Origin: Mycolicibacterium poriferae
Lineage (GTDB): Bacteria; Actinomycetota; Actinomycetes; Mycobacteriales; Mycobacteriaceae
Length of the DNA: 64,000 nt
Assembly (NCBI RefSeq): GCF_010728325.1
Contig: NZ_AP022570.1
Location: 806,001 to 870,000 of the forward strand
Direction: 5' to 3'
Part shown: positions 34,095 to 42,909 of the stretch, piece after piece
Position numbering within the stretch: the stretch's first letter is position 1
How the letters are laid out: each line of letters starts with the position of its first letter
The notes under the pieces: model-generated
Told to the model about the DNA's origin: nothing
The model's database searches: none
Seen by the model: only the letters and a program-made list of their open reading frames with translations
Made by a program: the position numbers and the translations under genes

Positions 34095-35447
34095 TCACGC
34101 ACCCAGCATGGCCTGGCCGCAGACCCGGATCGTGTTGGCGGTGACCGCATTGGAGGCTGGGCTGGCGAAGTAGGCGATGGCCTCGGCGACGTCCACCGGT
34201 TGGCCGCCCTGGAACAACGAGTTGAGGCGGCGGCCGACCTCGCGGGTGGCCAGCGGGATCGCCTCGGTCATCTTGGTTTCGATGAAGCCGGGGGCGACGG
34301 CGTTGATCGTGATGCCCTTCTCGCCGAACTGGGGGGCCAGTGCCTCGGTGAGGCCGATCATGCCCGCCTTCGTCGCCGCGTAGTTGGTCTGCCCGCGGTT
34401 ACCGGCGATGCCCGCCATCGACGACAGACCGATGATGCGGCCGCCCTCACCGATGGTGCCGTTGCCCACCAGCCCTTCGGAAAGCTGCAGCGGTGCCAGC
34501 AGGTTCACCGCGACCACGCTGTCCCAGCGGGATTCGTCCATGTTCGCCAGCAGCTTGTCGCGGGTGATCCCGGCGTTGTTGACCAGGATGTCCAGCTTGC
34601 CCTCGTAGTGCTGGCCCACGTGTTCGGCGATGCGGTCCACCGCGTCGGCGGCGGTGACGTCCAGGGTCAGCGCGGTGCCGCCGATCTTGGTCGCGGCCTC
34701 GGCGAGGGCCTCGGCGGTGTCGGGCATGTCGACGGCGATGACCTTGGCGCCGTCGCGGGCGAACACCTCGGCGATCGTGGCGCCGATCCCGCGGGCGGCG
34801 CCGGTGACCAGGGCGACCTTGCCGTCGAGCGGGCGGTCCCAGTCCGCCGGCGGGGTGGCGTCGGCCGCGCCGACGTAGAACACCTGACCGTCGACGTAGG
34901 CCGACTTCGCCGACAGCAGGAAACGCAGCGTCGACTCCAGTCCGGTGGCCGCCGGTTTCGCGTCGGCCGCCAGGTACACCAGCGCGACGGTGGAGCCGTT
35001 GCGCAGCTCCTTGCCCAGTGACCGGGTGAAGCCTTCCAGCGCGCGCTGGGCGATGCGTTCGCCGACAGACTCGGCCTGCTCGGGCGTGGTGCCGACGACG
35101 ACCACCCGGCCGCTGTGGCCGAGATTGCGCAGCAGCGGGGTGAAGAACTCATAGAGCTGCTTGAGACCCGCGGGCTCGGTGATGCCGGTGGCGTCGAAGA
35201 CCAGCCCGCCGAACTTGTCGGCCCACCGACCGCCGAGGTTGTCGCCGACGACGTCGTAGTCCTCGGCCAGTGCGGCCCGCATCGGTTCGATGACGCGGCC
35301 CTCCCCGCCGATCAGCAGGGACCCGGCCAGCGGCTCCTGGCCGGGCCGGTAGCGGCGCAGCGGCTCGGGCTGCGGGACCCCGAGCTGTTTGGCCAGGAAC
35401 GAACCGGGGCCGGAGTTGACGACTTGGGACAGGAGATCGGAAGCCAC
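34095..35447 (-). CDS. fabG4: High-molecular-weight 3-oxoacyl reductase FabG4
   Basis: 450 residues. An N-terminal flavodoxin-like domain begins [20 protein letters not shown] as in M. tuberculosis FabG4 (Rv0242c). The C-terminal SDR domain has the cofactor motif [13 protein letters not shown] near residue 215, [10 protein letters not shown], catalytic Tyr-Lys in NYAATKAGM, and a C-terminal loop typical of HMwFabG. It uses NADH to reduce 3-oxoacyl-CoA. It is the first gene of the fabG4-htdX operon and divergent from fadA2, sharing a palindromic promoter region, so reductase, dehydratase and thiolase are probably co-controlled. Confidence 0.93.
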   Translation of the reverse strand: MASDLLSQVVNSGPGSFLAKQLGVPQPEPLRRYRPGQEPLAGSLLIGGEGRVIEPMRAALAEDYDVVGDNLGGRWADKFGGLVFDATGITEPAGLKQLYEFFTPLLRNLGHSGRVVVVGTTPEQAESVGERIAQRALEGFTRSLGKELRNGSTVALVYLAADAKPAATGLESTLRFLLSAKSAYVDGQVFYVGAADATPPADWDRPLDGKVALVTGAARGIGATIAEVFARDGAKVIAVDMPDTAEALAEAATKIGGTALTLDVTAADAVDRIAEHVGQHYEGKLDILVNNAGITRDKLLANMDESRWDSVVAVNLLAPLQLSEGLVGNGTIGEGGRIIGLSSMAGIAGNRGQTNYAATKAGMIGLTEALAPQFGEKGITINAVAPGFIETKMTEAIPLATREVGRRLNSLFQGGQPVDVAEAIAYFASPASNAVTANTIRVCGQAMLGA

Positions 35448-35540
35448 AGCGCTGCCTTTCGCGTGAGTCGAGGTGCACGGTCATTCGTGCCGCGTTGGAC
35501 GCGGCCGGGTGTTGGGTACCCCACTGTCGTGTCGATCACG

Positions 35541-35573
35541 AACTTACTCCAGAGTAAGAACGGTGGGTAGTAT
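35541..35573. promoter_or_regulatory. Shared fabG4/fadA2 promoter with palindromic operator
   Basis: CTTACTC-CA-GAGTAAG (35543-35558) is a perfect 7-bp inverted repeat. A minus-strand -10 candidate TAAGTT (35546 to 35541) for fabG4 lies inside it. A plus-strand -10 candidate TAGTAT (35568-35573) for fadA2 has its -35 region in the same palindrome. One bound regulator would therefore control both directions. The rest of the 170-bp gap shows nothing else. Confidence 0.55.
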
Positions 35574-35617
35574 GACCCTCGACACTGCAATGTTCCTCGC
35601 GACGCCGGGAGGCAGAC

Positions 35618-36919
35618 GTGGCTGAGACCAAGAACACCCGCCGAGTGGCCATTCTCGGAGGTAACCGGATCCCGTTCGCGCGGGCCGACGGCGCCTATGC
35701 GCACGCATCGAACCAGGACATGTTCACCGCCGTCCTGGACGGTTTGGCCGACCGTTTCGACCTGAAGGGCACCAAGCTCGACGCCGTGATCGGCGGCGCG
35801 GTGCTCAAGCACAGCCGGGACTTCAACCTGATGCGCGAATGCGTGCTGGGCAGTTCGCTGTCGTCCTACACGCCCGCGTTCGATCTGCAGCAGGCCTGCG
35901 GTACCGGCCTGCAGGCGGCCATCGCGGCAGCCGACGGCATCGCGATGGGCCGCTACGAGGCGGCCGCCGCGGGTGGGGTGGACACCGCCTCCGACGCTCC
36001 CATCGCGTTCGGCAACGATCTGCGGCGCGTGTTGCTCGGCCTGCGCCGTGCGAAGTCGAACGTTGATCGCCTCAAGCTGGTCGGCAAGCTGCCCGCCTCG
36101 GTCGGTGTCGAGATCCCGGTCAACAGCGAGCCGCGCACCGGGATGTCGATGGGTGAACACGCCGCGGTCACCGCCAAGGAGATGGGCGTCAAGCGCGTCG
36201 ATCAGGACGAGCTCGCCGCGGCCAGTCACCGCAACATGGCCGCCGCGTACGACCGGGGGTTCTTCGACGACCTCGTGTCGCCGTTCCTGGGTCTCTACCG
36301 AGACAACAACCTGCGCGCCGACTCGTCCCCGGAGAAGCTGGCCAAGCTCAAGCCCGTGTTCGGGGTGCGCAACGGCGACGCGACGATGACCGCCGGTAAC
36401 TCCACACCGCTGACCGACGGCGCCTCGGTGGCGCTGCTGGCTTCCGAGGAGTGGGCCGCGCAGCGCTCCATCCCCGTGCTGGCCTACTTCGTCGACGGTC
36501 AGACCGCCGCGGTGGACTACGTCAACGGCCGCGACGGGTTGCTGATGGCGCCGACCTACGCCGTTCCGCGGATGCTGGCCCGCAACGGGCTGACGTTGCA
36601 GGACTTCGACTTCTACGAGATCCACGAGGCCTTCGCGTCGGTGGTGCTGGCCACACTGGCAGCGTGGGAATCCGAGGAGTACTGCAAGGAGCGGTTGGGC
36701 CTGGACAGCGCGCTGGGATCCATCGACCGGTCCAAGCTCAACGTCAACGGTTCGTCACTGGCGGCGGGTCACCCGTTCGCGGCGACGGGCGGGCGCATCC
36801 TGGCGCAGATGGCCAAGCAGCTGGCCGAGAAGAAGGCCGAGACGGGGCAGCCGGTGCGCGGTCTGATCTCCGTCTGCGCCGCCGGTGGGCAGGGTGTCAC
36901 CGCGATTCTCGAGGCGTAA
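35618..36919 (+). CDS. fadA2: Acetyl-CoA acyltransferase (thiolase) FadA2
   Basis: 433-residue thiolase. Nucleophile Cys in QQACGTGLQAA, His in YEIHEAFASVV, the NVNGSSLAAGHPFAATGGR segment and the second Cys in CAAGGQG are all present, so the enzyme looks fully active. It cleaves 3-oxoacyl-CoA, or condenses in reverse, completing a cycle with FadE5, HtdX and FabG4. The GTG start has GGGAGG upstream. An intrinsic terminator follows 60 bp after the stop. It matches Rv0243. Confidence 0.93.
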   Translation: MAETKNTRRVAILGGNRIPFARADGAYAHASNQDMFTAVLDGLADRFDLKGTKLDAVIGGAVLKHSRDFNLMRECVLGSSLSSYTPAFDLQQACGTGLQAAIAAADGIAMGRYEAAAAGGVDTASDAPIAFGNDLRRVLLGLRRAKSNVDRLKLVGKLPASVGVEIPVNSEPRTGMSMGEHAAVTAKEMGVKRVDQDELAAASHRNMAAAYDRGFFDDLVSPFLGLYRDNNLRADSSPEKLAKLKPVFGVRNGDATMTAGNSTPLTDGASVALLASEEWAAQRSIPVLAYFVDGQTAAVDYVNGRDGLLMAPTYAVPRMLARNGLTLQDFDFYEIHEAFASVVLATLAAWESEEYCKERLGLDSALGSIDRSKLNVNGSSLAAGHPFAATGGRILAQMAKQLAEKKAETGQPVRGLISVCAAGGQGVTAILEA

Positions 36920-36978
36920 GAAATTTCTTTCGCGGCCTTGTAACGCCGGGCTGTGAGAGGTCGATACACGGGATAGCT

Positions 36979-37025
36979 CCGTGTTGCCGTCTGACCCCCC
37001 GACCCGACGGCAACACGGGGTTTTT
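36979..37025 (+). terminator. Intrinsic terminator of fadA2
   Basis: CCGTGTTGCCGTC pairs with GACGGCAACACGG (13 bp, 14-base loop), followed by GG and five T. This is the only textbook U-tract terminator I found in the window. It separates fadA2 from the LLM oxidoreductase gene. Confidence 0.9.
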
Positions 37026-37060
37026 CTGTTCCGTGCTACCTCCGGCGCTACAGTCCAGGC

Positions 37061-37993
37061 ATGCAGATCAGCATGTTCGGGCAGCTCTCCGGCCTCGGCG
37101 ACGGGTCGCCGATCGACGCCACGGTGGAGTTTCTGACGCTGGTACGCGACGAGGGCTTCGGCCGGGTCTGGATGAGCCAGCTGCCCTACGAGCCCGATCT
37201 GCTCACGGTGCTGGCCGTGGCACTGCACGAGGTCGATCGCATCGAGGTGGCCAGTGGCGTGGTGCCGATTCAGAACGTGCATCCGATGCTGATGGCGCAG
37301 CGGGCGTTGACGCTCAACCTGGCCTCCGGTGGCCGTTTCCTGCTCGGGCTCGGGATGACACACGCCGCGGTGACCGAGGGCATGTGGGGGATTCCCTGGG
37401 ACAAGCCGGTGCGTCGGCTCGGCGAGTACCTCGACGGACTGCTGCCGCTGCTGGCCGGGGAGGCGGCCGACGCGCCCGGGCAGACGGTCACCACCCGCGG
37501 TGCGCTGATGATCCCCGGCGCGCCGCGTCCGGACGTGTACATCGCCGCACTGGGTCCGCAGCTGCTGCGGCTGGCGGGCCGGCGCACGTCGGGCACGTGC
37601 ACGTGGATGACCGGGCCGCAGACGCTGCGCGGTCACGTCAGCCCCACCCTGCGGCAGGCGGCCGCCGATGCGGGTCGCCCCGAGGACGCGGTACGCGTGG
37701 TCGCGGCCCTGCCGGTGGCCGTCACCGACGACGTCGAAGGCGCGCGCACACAGGCCGCTGAGCAGTTCGCCGTCTACGGCACATTGCCGTCCTACCGGGC
37801 GATGCTGGAGCGCGAGGGTTACGACGGGCCGGCCGACGCCGCGATCATCGGCGACGAGGCGACGGTGCGGGACCGCCTCGACGAGGTGCGCGCCGCCGGC
37901 GTCGACGAGTTCGTCGCGGCGCCGTTCGACAGCTCACCGGAAGGACGCGCGCGCACCCGCGCGCTGCTGCGTTCCTACGCGGCGCAGAACTGA
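37061..37993 (+). CDS. LLM-class, probably F420-dependent, oxidoreductase
   Basis: 310-residue luciferase-like monooxygenase fold. Start QISMFGQLSGLGDGSPI, then ASGVVPIQNVHPMLMAQRAL and LASGGRFLLGLGMTH are typical of the F420-dependent TIM-barrel reductases of mycobacteria. A C-terminal IIGDEATVRDRLDEVRAAG and AAPF segment closes the barrel as in this family. It has its own ATG 35 bp after the fadA2 terminator. In M. tuberculosis no such gene separates fadA2 from fadE5, so this is an insertion in the conserved order. The substrate is unknown. Confidence 0.87.
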   Translation: MQISMFGQLSGLGDGSPIDATVEFLTLVRDEGFGRVWMSQLPYEPDLLTVLAVALHEVDRIEVASGVVPIQNVHPMLMAQRALTLNLASGGRFLLGLGMTHAAVTEGMWGIPWDKPVRRLGEYLDGLLPLLAGEAADAPGQTVTTRGALMIPGAPRPDVYIAALGPQLLRLAGRRTSGTCTWMTGPQTLRGHVSPTLRQAAADAGRPEDAVRVVAALPVAVTDDVEGARTQAAEQFAVYGTLPSYRAMLEREGYDGPADAAIIGDEATVRDRLDEVRAAGVDEFVAAPFDSSPEGRARTRALLRSYAAQN

Positions 37994-38039
37994 CGTTTAA
38001 CCCCTCTGGTGTGAGAAGCATCACAGGGGTAGCATCGAC

Positions 38040-38160
38040 CGCACGACGGGTTCGGGAGTGACCTATCCGAAGAGCCGAACAAGGGATGAAAGTCGGCCGC
38101 GCGAGACTGATGTGACGCGCCCACTGTCCTCCCGAACCCGCCCTTATGTGCTGTCTTAGC
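38040..38160 (+). ncRNA. Candidate F6-like small RNA (ncRv10243/SfdS position)
   Basis: In M. tuberculosis the SigF-dependent small RNA F6 lies between fadA2 and fadE5, on the fadA2 strand. Here the same interval, downstream of the inserted LLM gene, contains a non-coding structured region. A perfect 12-bp stem CGGGTTCGGGAG (38047-38058) / CTCCCGAACCCG (38129-38140) encloses two inner hairpins (ATCC...GGGAT and GCGCG...CGCGC). A SigF-like promoter is possible upstream: GGTGT at 38008 and GGGTA at 38027. That promoter overlaps a terminator-like hairpin (38000-38030) of the LLM gene. The ends are approximate. The assignment rests on position and structure; I cannot align it to the known F6 sequence. 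Confidence 0.5.
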
Positions 38161-38256
38161 CGCTCTTTTCGGCCGTGGTAACCCACGAGCCGTCACACCC
38201 CGCGCGCAGTCGCACCGTGTGACCAGTGTCCGATTGAGTACGGATGCACCCCGGCC

Positions 38257-38315
38257 CGACGAGATCCGACTTCTGCTGAGGACTTCTCGCGGAATGTCTG
38301 CAGAACTCGGCTCTC
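38257..38315. repeat. Long-stem dispersed palindrome, copy 2 (degenerate right arm)
   Basis: The first 20 bases are identical to copy 1 at 15746-15765. Left arm GAGATCCGACTTCTGC (38261-38276) pairs with GCAGAACTCGGCTCTC (38300-38315) with two mismatches. It lies five bases before the fadE5 terminator, again at a gene end. Confidence 0.75.
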
Positions 38316-38319
38316 AACG

Positions 38320-38354
38320 CAAGACGCCCCCGGGAAGAGTCCGGGGGCGTCTTG
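38320..38354 (-). terminator. Strong hairpin downstream of fadE5
   Basis: CAAGACGCCCCCGG pairs with CCGGGGGCGTCTTG, a perfect 14-bp stem with a 7-base loop, 18 bp after the fadE5 stop. There is no U-tract, as is common for mycobacterial terminators. Confidence 0.8.
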
Positions 38355-38372
38355 GTCGGTTGGGGCGAGCGG

Positions 38373-40208
38373 TCAGAACGCCGCCTCGTCCAGCTCCATG
38401 ACCTCGTTGTCGAGGTTGTCCAGGATGGACCGGGTGCTGGTGAGCATCGGCAGCATGTTCTTGGCGAAGAACGACGCCACCGCGATCTTGCCTTCGTAGA
38501 AGGCGCGGTCGTCACCCTGCGCACCGGCGTCGAGCTTCTCGATGGCCACCGCGGCCTGCTTGGCCAGCAGCCAGCCGATCATCAGATCGCCGACGCTCAT
38601 CAGGAACCGCACCGAGCCCAGGCCGACCTTGTAGATGCTGGCCTGATCCTCCTGCGCGGCCATCAGGTAGCCGGTGAGCGTCGCGGCCATGCCCTGCACG
38701 TCCTCCAGGGCGGTGGCCAGCAGCGCACGCTCGGCCTTGAGCCGGCCGTTGCCGGTCTCGGACTTCACGAACTGCTCGATCTGGCCGGCCACGTGGCCCA
38801 GCGCCACACCCTTGTCGCGGACGATCTTGCGGAAGAAGAAGTCCTGCGCCTGGATGGCGGTGGTGCCTTCGTAGAGCGAGTCGATCTTGGCGTCGCGGAT
38901 GTACTGCTCGATCGGGTAGTCCTGCAGGAAGCCGGACCCGCCGAGGGTCTGCAGGCTCTCGGTGAGCTTGGCGTAGGCCTGCTCGGAGCCGACACCCTTG
39001 ACGATCGGCAGCAGCAGGTCGTTGACCTTGACGGCCAGTTCGGGCTCGATGCCGTGCAGCGTCTTGGCGACCTCCGCGTCCTGATGGGTGGCGGTGAACA
39101 GGTACAGCGCGCGCAGCCCCTCGGCGTAGGCCTTCTGGGTCATCAGCGAGCGGCGCACGTCCGGGTGGTGGGTGATGCTGACGCGCGGCGCGGTCTTGTC
39201 CGTCATCTGCGTCAGGTCCGCGCCCTGCACCCGCTCCTTGGCGTACTCGAGTGCGTTGAGGTAGCCGGTGGACAGCGTGGCGATCGCCTTGGTGCCCACC
39301 ATCATCCGGGCCTGCTCGATGACGTCGAACATCTGGGCGATGCCGTCGTGCACCTCGCCGACCAGCCAGCCCACGGCGGGGGTGCCGTGCTGGCCGAGTG
39401 ACAGCTCGCAGGTCGCCGAGACCTTCAGGCCCATCTTGTGCTCGACGTTGGTGACGAAGACGCCGTTGCGCTCGCCGGGCTCGCCGGTCTCCGGGTCGAA
39501 GTGGAACTTGGGCACGAAGAACAGCGACAGACCCTTGGTGCCGGGACCGGCGCCCTCGGGGCGCGCCAGCACCAGGTGCATGATGTTCTCGAACAGGTCA
39601 TCGGAGTCGGCCGAGGTGATGAAGCGCTTCACGCCGTCGATGTGCCAGGTGCCGTCGGGCTGCTGGATGGCCTTGGTGCGACCGGCGCCCACGTCCGAGC
39701 CGGCGTCCGGCTCGGTGAGGACCATGGTCGAGCCCCAGCCGCGGTCGGCGGCGAGCTTGGCCCACTTCTTCTGCTCCTCGGTGCCGAGGTGGTAGAAGAT
39801 GTCGGCGAATCCGGCACCCATCGCGTACATGTAGACGGCGGGGTTCGCGCCCAGGATGTGCTCCTGCAGGGCCCACGACAGCGCCCGCGGCATCGGGGTG
39901 CCGCCGAGCTCCTCGTCGATGCCCAGCTTGTCCCAGCCGCCCTCGATGACCGCGCGCACCGACTTCTTGAACGCCTCGGGCAGCGTCACGGTGTGCGTCT
40001 TGGGATCGAAGACGGGAGGGTTGCGGTCGCCCTCTTCGAAGGACTCGGCCACGGGACCCTCGGCGAGACGGGCCATTTCAGCCAGCATCTCGGTCGCGGT
40101 CTCGGCGTCGAAATCGGCGTAGGCACCCGTGCCGAGCACCGTGTCGACGCCGTATACCTCGAACAGGTTGAAAACCTGGTCGCGAACATTGCTCTTGTAG
40201 TGGCCCAC
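38373..40208 (-). CDS. fadE5: Acyl-CoA dehydrogenase FadE5
   Basis: 611 residues, the same length as M. tuberculosis FadE5 (Rv0244c). The family start [19 protein letters not shown], the flavin-contact segment [19 protein letters not shown], the catalytic-base region [18 protein letters not shown] and [12 protein letters not shown] are present. FadE5 is a broad-range long-chain acyl-CoA dehydrogenase for the first beta-oxidation step. I start at the GTG at 40208 with GAGGAGGA about 7 bases upstream; the longer frame to 40424 overlaps the promoter and operators. It works with FadA2, FabG4 and HtdX encoded 3-7 kb away. Confidence 0.94.
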   Translation of the reverse strand: MGHYKSNVRDQVFNLFEVYGVDTVLGTGAYADFDAETATEMLAEMARLAEGPVAESFEEGDRNPPVFDPKTHTVTLPEAFKKSVRAVIEGGWDKLGIDEELGGTPMPRALSWALQEHILGANPAVYMYAMGAGFADIFYHLGTEEQKKWAKLAADRGWGSTMVLTEPDAGSDVGAGRTKAIQQPDGTWHIDGVKRFITSADSDDLFENIMHLVLARPEGAGPGTKGLSLFFVPKFHFDPETGEPGERNGVFVTNVEHKMGLKVSATCELSLGQHGTPAVGWLVGEVHDGIAQMFDVIEQARMMVGTKAIATLSTGYLNALEYAKERVQGADLTQMTDKTAPRVSITHHPDVRRSLMTQKAYAEGLRALYLFTATHQDAEVAKTLHGIEPELAVKVNDLLLPIVKGVGSEQAYAKLTESLQTLGGSGFLQDYPIEQYIRDAKIDSLYEGTTAIQAQDFFFRKIVRDKGVALGHVAGQIEQFVKSETGNGRLKAERALLATALEDVQGMAATLTGYLMAAQEDQASIYKVGLGSVRFLMSVGDLMIGWLLAKQAAVAIEKLDAGAQGDDRAFYEGKIAVASFFAKNMLPMLTSTRSILDNLDNEVMELDEAAF

Positions 40209-40260
40209 GGAAATTCCTCCTCGTCGAGAACGCCACGTGCGGTTGGGTACTCGGGACAAG

Positions 40261-40300
40261 TTACCCACCAGTAACTGTGCGTAACTATACCGGCTGGTAA
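40261..40300 (-). promoter_or_regulatory. fadE5 promoter flanked by two TTAC...GTAA operators
   Basis: A minus-strand -10 box TATAGT lies at 40289 to 40284. Site 1, TTACCCACCAGTAA (40261-40274), lies just downstream of the expected transcription start. Site 2, ATACCGGCTGGTAA (40287-40300), overlaps and lies upstream of the -10. The two are 26 bp apart and resemble the fabG4/fadA2 palindrome, fitting cooperative repression by one TetR-type protein. Confidence 0.55.
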
Positions 40301-40447
40301 CTTCAACGCAAGATGACTGTGGGCGATTTCCCGCCCCCGACCAACCGAGCGGTTGGCCGACCTGCGCTTCGTCGCGCTTGCGGGCCTCTGAGCTGCACTT
40401 TTCCTGATTTGTGATGCTGGTCACGTGACGCTGGATATGGTGTCCGA

Positions 40448-41548
40448 GTGCTGTCGCAACTCGGGGTCGCGGTGTGGGGAACGGGCAACATGGGGACGAC
40501 GGCGATCCGGTCGCTGACCGCGTTTCCGGGGCTGCGGTTAGCCGGTGTCATCACGTCGTCCGAGGACAAGGCCGGGCGGGATGCGGCCGCGTTCGCCGGC
40601 TTGGACAGGGAAACCGGCATCGCCGCGACGACCGACGTGGCGGCGGCGCTGGCGGGCTGCGACGCGGTGGCCTACATGGCCTCCGGCGACATCCGCCCCG
40701 ATGAGGCCGTCGCCGACATCGAACGCTGTCTGCGGTCCGGCGCCCACGTCGTCACCCCGTCGCTGTACTCGCTCTACGACCCGCGCTCCGCGCCGCCGGA
40801 CTGGGTGCAGCGGTTGACCGCCGCGGCCGAGGAGGGACGCGCCACGCTGCTGGTCAGCGGCGTCGACCCGGGGTGGGGCAACGACGCGCTGGCGGTGACA
40901 GCAGCCGGGCTGTGCACCCGCATCCGCACGATCACGTGTCAGGAGATCTTCGACTACTCGACCTACAACCAGCCGTACGCGGTCACGGTGTCCTGCGGCT
41001 TCGGCGGCTCGATGGACGAGACGCCGATGATGCTGCTGCCGACCATCCCGACGATGGTGTGGGGCGGCAACATCCGCCTGATCGGGCGCGGGCTGGGCAT
41101 CGAGATCGACGACATCACCGAAGAAGTCGAACGCGTTGCGCTGGAGCACACCGTCGAGACGGTGATGGGGTCGTTCGAGAAGGGCACCCAGGGGGCGTTC
41201 TACCTCAAGGTCATCGGATGGTCGGCGGGGCGGCGGCGGGTGGTGATCGAGCACATCACCCGGATCCACCCGTCCTGCGCACCCGACTGGCCGCAGCCCG
41301 ACGACGCCGCCGCCGGCGGGGCCGGCGACCACCGGGTCATCGTGGACGGCGACCCGCAGCTGACCATCGTCGTGCGCGCTGACGTGCCGGGCGGCACCCG
41401 CGCCGACGGCGGCAACACCACCGCCACCAACCGGCTGCTCGGCGCCCTGCCCTGGCTGGCGGAACAGAAACCGGGCATCTACGACGGGCTCGACGTTCCG
41501 CTGCACCCCCCGCTGCCCGCGCAGCTGGAGGCGCAGCGCTGGAGCTGA
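40448..41548 (+). CDS. DapB-like NAD(P)-binding oxidoreductase
   Basis: 366 residues. An N-terminal Rossmann fold [17 protein letters not shown] is followed by a dihydrodipicolinate-reductase-like C-terminal domain, including [13 protein letters not shown] and a pocket region [15 protein letters not shown]. Mycobacteria have several paralogues annotated as dihydrodipicolinate reductase or amine-dehydrogenase-like, and true DapB is shorter (about 245), so this is not the lysine enzyme. The GTG at 40448 is the chosen start, divergent from fadE5 across a 239-bp gap that holds the fadE5 operators. The substrate is unknown. Confidence 0.8.
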   Translation: MLSQLGVAVWGTGNMGTTAIRSLTAFPGLRLAGVITSSEDKAGRDAAAFAGLDRETGIAATTDVAAALAGCDAVAYMASGDIRPDEAVADIERCLRSGAHVVTPSLYSLYDPRSAPPDWVQRLTAAAEEGRATLLVSGVDPGWGNDALAVTAAGLCTRIRTITCQEIFDYSTYNQPYAVTVSCGFGGSMDETPMMLLPTIPTMVWGGNIRLIGRGLGIEIDDITEEVERVALEHTVETVMGSFEKGTQGAFYLKVIGWSAGRRRVVIEHITRIHPSCAPDWPQPDDAAAGGAGDHRVIVDGDPQLTIVVRADVPGGTRADGGNTTATNRLLGALPWLAEQKPGIYDGLDVPLHPPLPAQLEAQRWS

Positions 41549-41554
41549 CGCCGG

Positions 41555-42346
41555 CTACTTGTGGGCGAGCTGCTTGTTGACCAGCCGGGTCAGCCAGCCG
41601 GGGGAGAACCGCGAGGCCAGCGCCAGTGTCTTGGCCTGTGCGCCGACCGGGAAGTGCACCTGGCGCAGCGTGCGGCGCGTCCACGGCGCGTCCACCGCCG
41701 CGACGATGTCGTCGGCGATGTCCTGTGCGGTCAGCCGGATCCCCAGCGACTGCGTGGTTCCGGTGGACACCCCTTTGGTCATCGCGGTGTTGACGTAGAG
41801 CGGCCACATGTCGATCACGCGGATGTCGTGGCCGGCCCACTCGATGTTGAGCGCTTCGGTGACGGCCCGGACGTAGAACTTGGTGGCGCTGTAGTTGGCG
41901 AGCTCGGCCTGCCCGTAGATCGCCGACGCCGACGCCAGGTTGATCACCGTGGAGCCTGGCGTGCTCTTCAGGAACGGAAACGCCAGATGCAGGCCGTTGA
42001 CGACACCCTTGACGTTGACATCGATGTCACGGTGGTGCGTGGCGAGCGGGATCTCCTCGAAGGCGCCGGCGGTGAGCAACCCGGCGTTGTTGATCATCAC
42101 GTCCAGCCGGTCGCCGGCGGCCGCGACGAACTCGGCCAGTCGGGTCGACATTTCCTCGACGTCGGTGACGTCGAGATGCCCCACCGTCCCGGTGCCGCCG
42201 ACGGCGGCGATATCCGCCTCGAGCACTTTCAGCCCGGCCTCGTCGAGGTCGTACCCTCCGACGAAGTAGCCCCGGCGGGCGAAGTTCAGCGCGGTCGCCC
42301 GGCCGATACCGGTGGCGGCCCCGGTGATGAACACCGATTTCTTCAC
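41555..42346 (-). CDS. Short-chain dehydrogenase/reductase
   Basis: 263-residue classical SDR. Cofactor motif TGAATGIGRATALNFARRG at the N-terminus, the Asp in GGYDLDEAGL suggests NAD(H), NNAGLL follows, and the catalytic YSATK is near residue 152. The C-terminus (WLTRLVNKQLAHK) is basic. It is convergent with the DapB-like gene (6-bp gap) and 28 bp downstream of tspO on the same strand. The substrate is unknown; closeness to the lipid cluster is suggestive only. Confidence 0.86.
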   Translation of the reverse strand: MKKSVFITGAATGIGRATALNFARRGYFVGGYDLDEAGLKVLEADIAAVGGTGTVGHLDVTDVEEMSTRLAEFVAAAGDRLDVMINNAGLLTAGAFEEIPLATHHRDIDVNVKGVVNGLHLAFPFLKSTPGSTVINLASASAIYGQAELANYSATKFYVRAVTEALNIEWAGHDIRVIDMWPLYVNTAMTKGVSTGTTQSLGIRLTAQDIADDIVAAVDAPWTRRTLRQVHFPVGAQAKTLALASRFSPGWLTRLVNKQLAHK

Positions 42347-42374
42347 TCGAATTCTCCTTCCAGAGCGGCGGGCG

Positions 42375-42869
42375 TCATGAGTTGAGTTGCCAGACCGCGA
42401 AGTTCAGTGACAGCGCGAACGCCGACCACAACAGATAGGGCACCAGCATCGCTCCGGCGGGCCGGCTCAACCGCCAGAACATCACCACCGTGGCGATCAG
42501 GACCACCAGCAGCACGCTGAGCTCGGCGAACGCGATGCCGCGCCAGCCGAGGCCGAAGAACAGCGGAGTCCACGCCGCGTTCAGTACCAGCTGCACGGCG
42601 TAGAACGTCAGCGCCAGGCGCGACTGGGCGGAGGGGCCGGTGCGCCACACCAGCCAGGCCGCCACCGCCATCAGCAGATACAGCACCGTCCACGTCGGGC
42701 CGAACACCCAGGACGGCGGCGCCCACGACGGCTGCTCGAGACGGCCGTACTCTTCGGACGCGCGGCTGCTGGCCAGCCCGCCCAGGCCCGAGGCCACCGC
42801 GACAGCGACCAGCGAGACCGCCAACGCAAGCAGCGATTTCGGCCGGGTTCGCGAGGAGTCGGCCACCAT
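42375..42869 (-). CDS. tspO: TspO/MBR family protein
   Basis: 164 residues with five membrane spans. The family block LEQPSWAPPSWVFGPTWTVLY is followed by a Trp-rich run and WTPLFFGLGWRGIAFAELS. TspO proteins bind porphyrins and sterols and have been tied to tetrapyrrole degradation and stress responses. It lies 40 bp downstream of the polyketide synthase stop on the same strand and could be read through with it; an SDR follows. The start is ATG at 42869. Confidence 0.9.
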   Translation of the reverse strand: MVADSSRTRPKSLLALAVSLVAVAVASGLGGLASSRASEEYGRLEQPSWAPPSWVFGPTWTVLYLLMAVAAWLVWRTGPSAQSRLALTFYAVQLVLNAAWTPLFFGLGWRGIAFAELSVLLVVLIATVVMFWRLSRPAGAMLVPYLLWSAFALSLNFAVWQLNS

Positions 42870-42909
42870 GGTCTGTCACCGTACCGCAGCGTCTCGCCGC
42901 CGAATCTGA

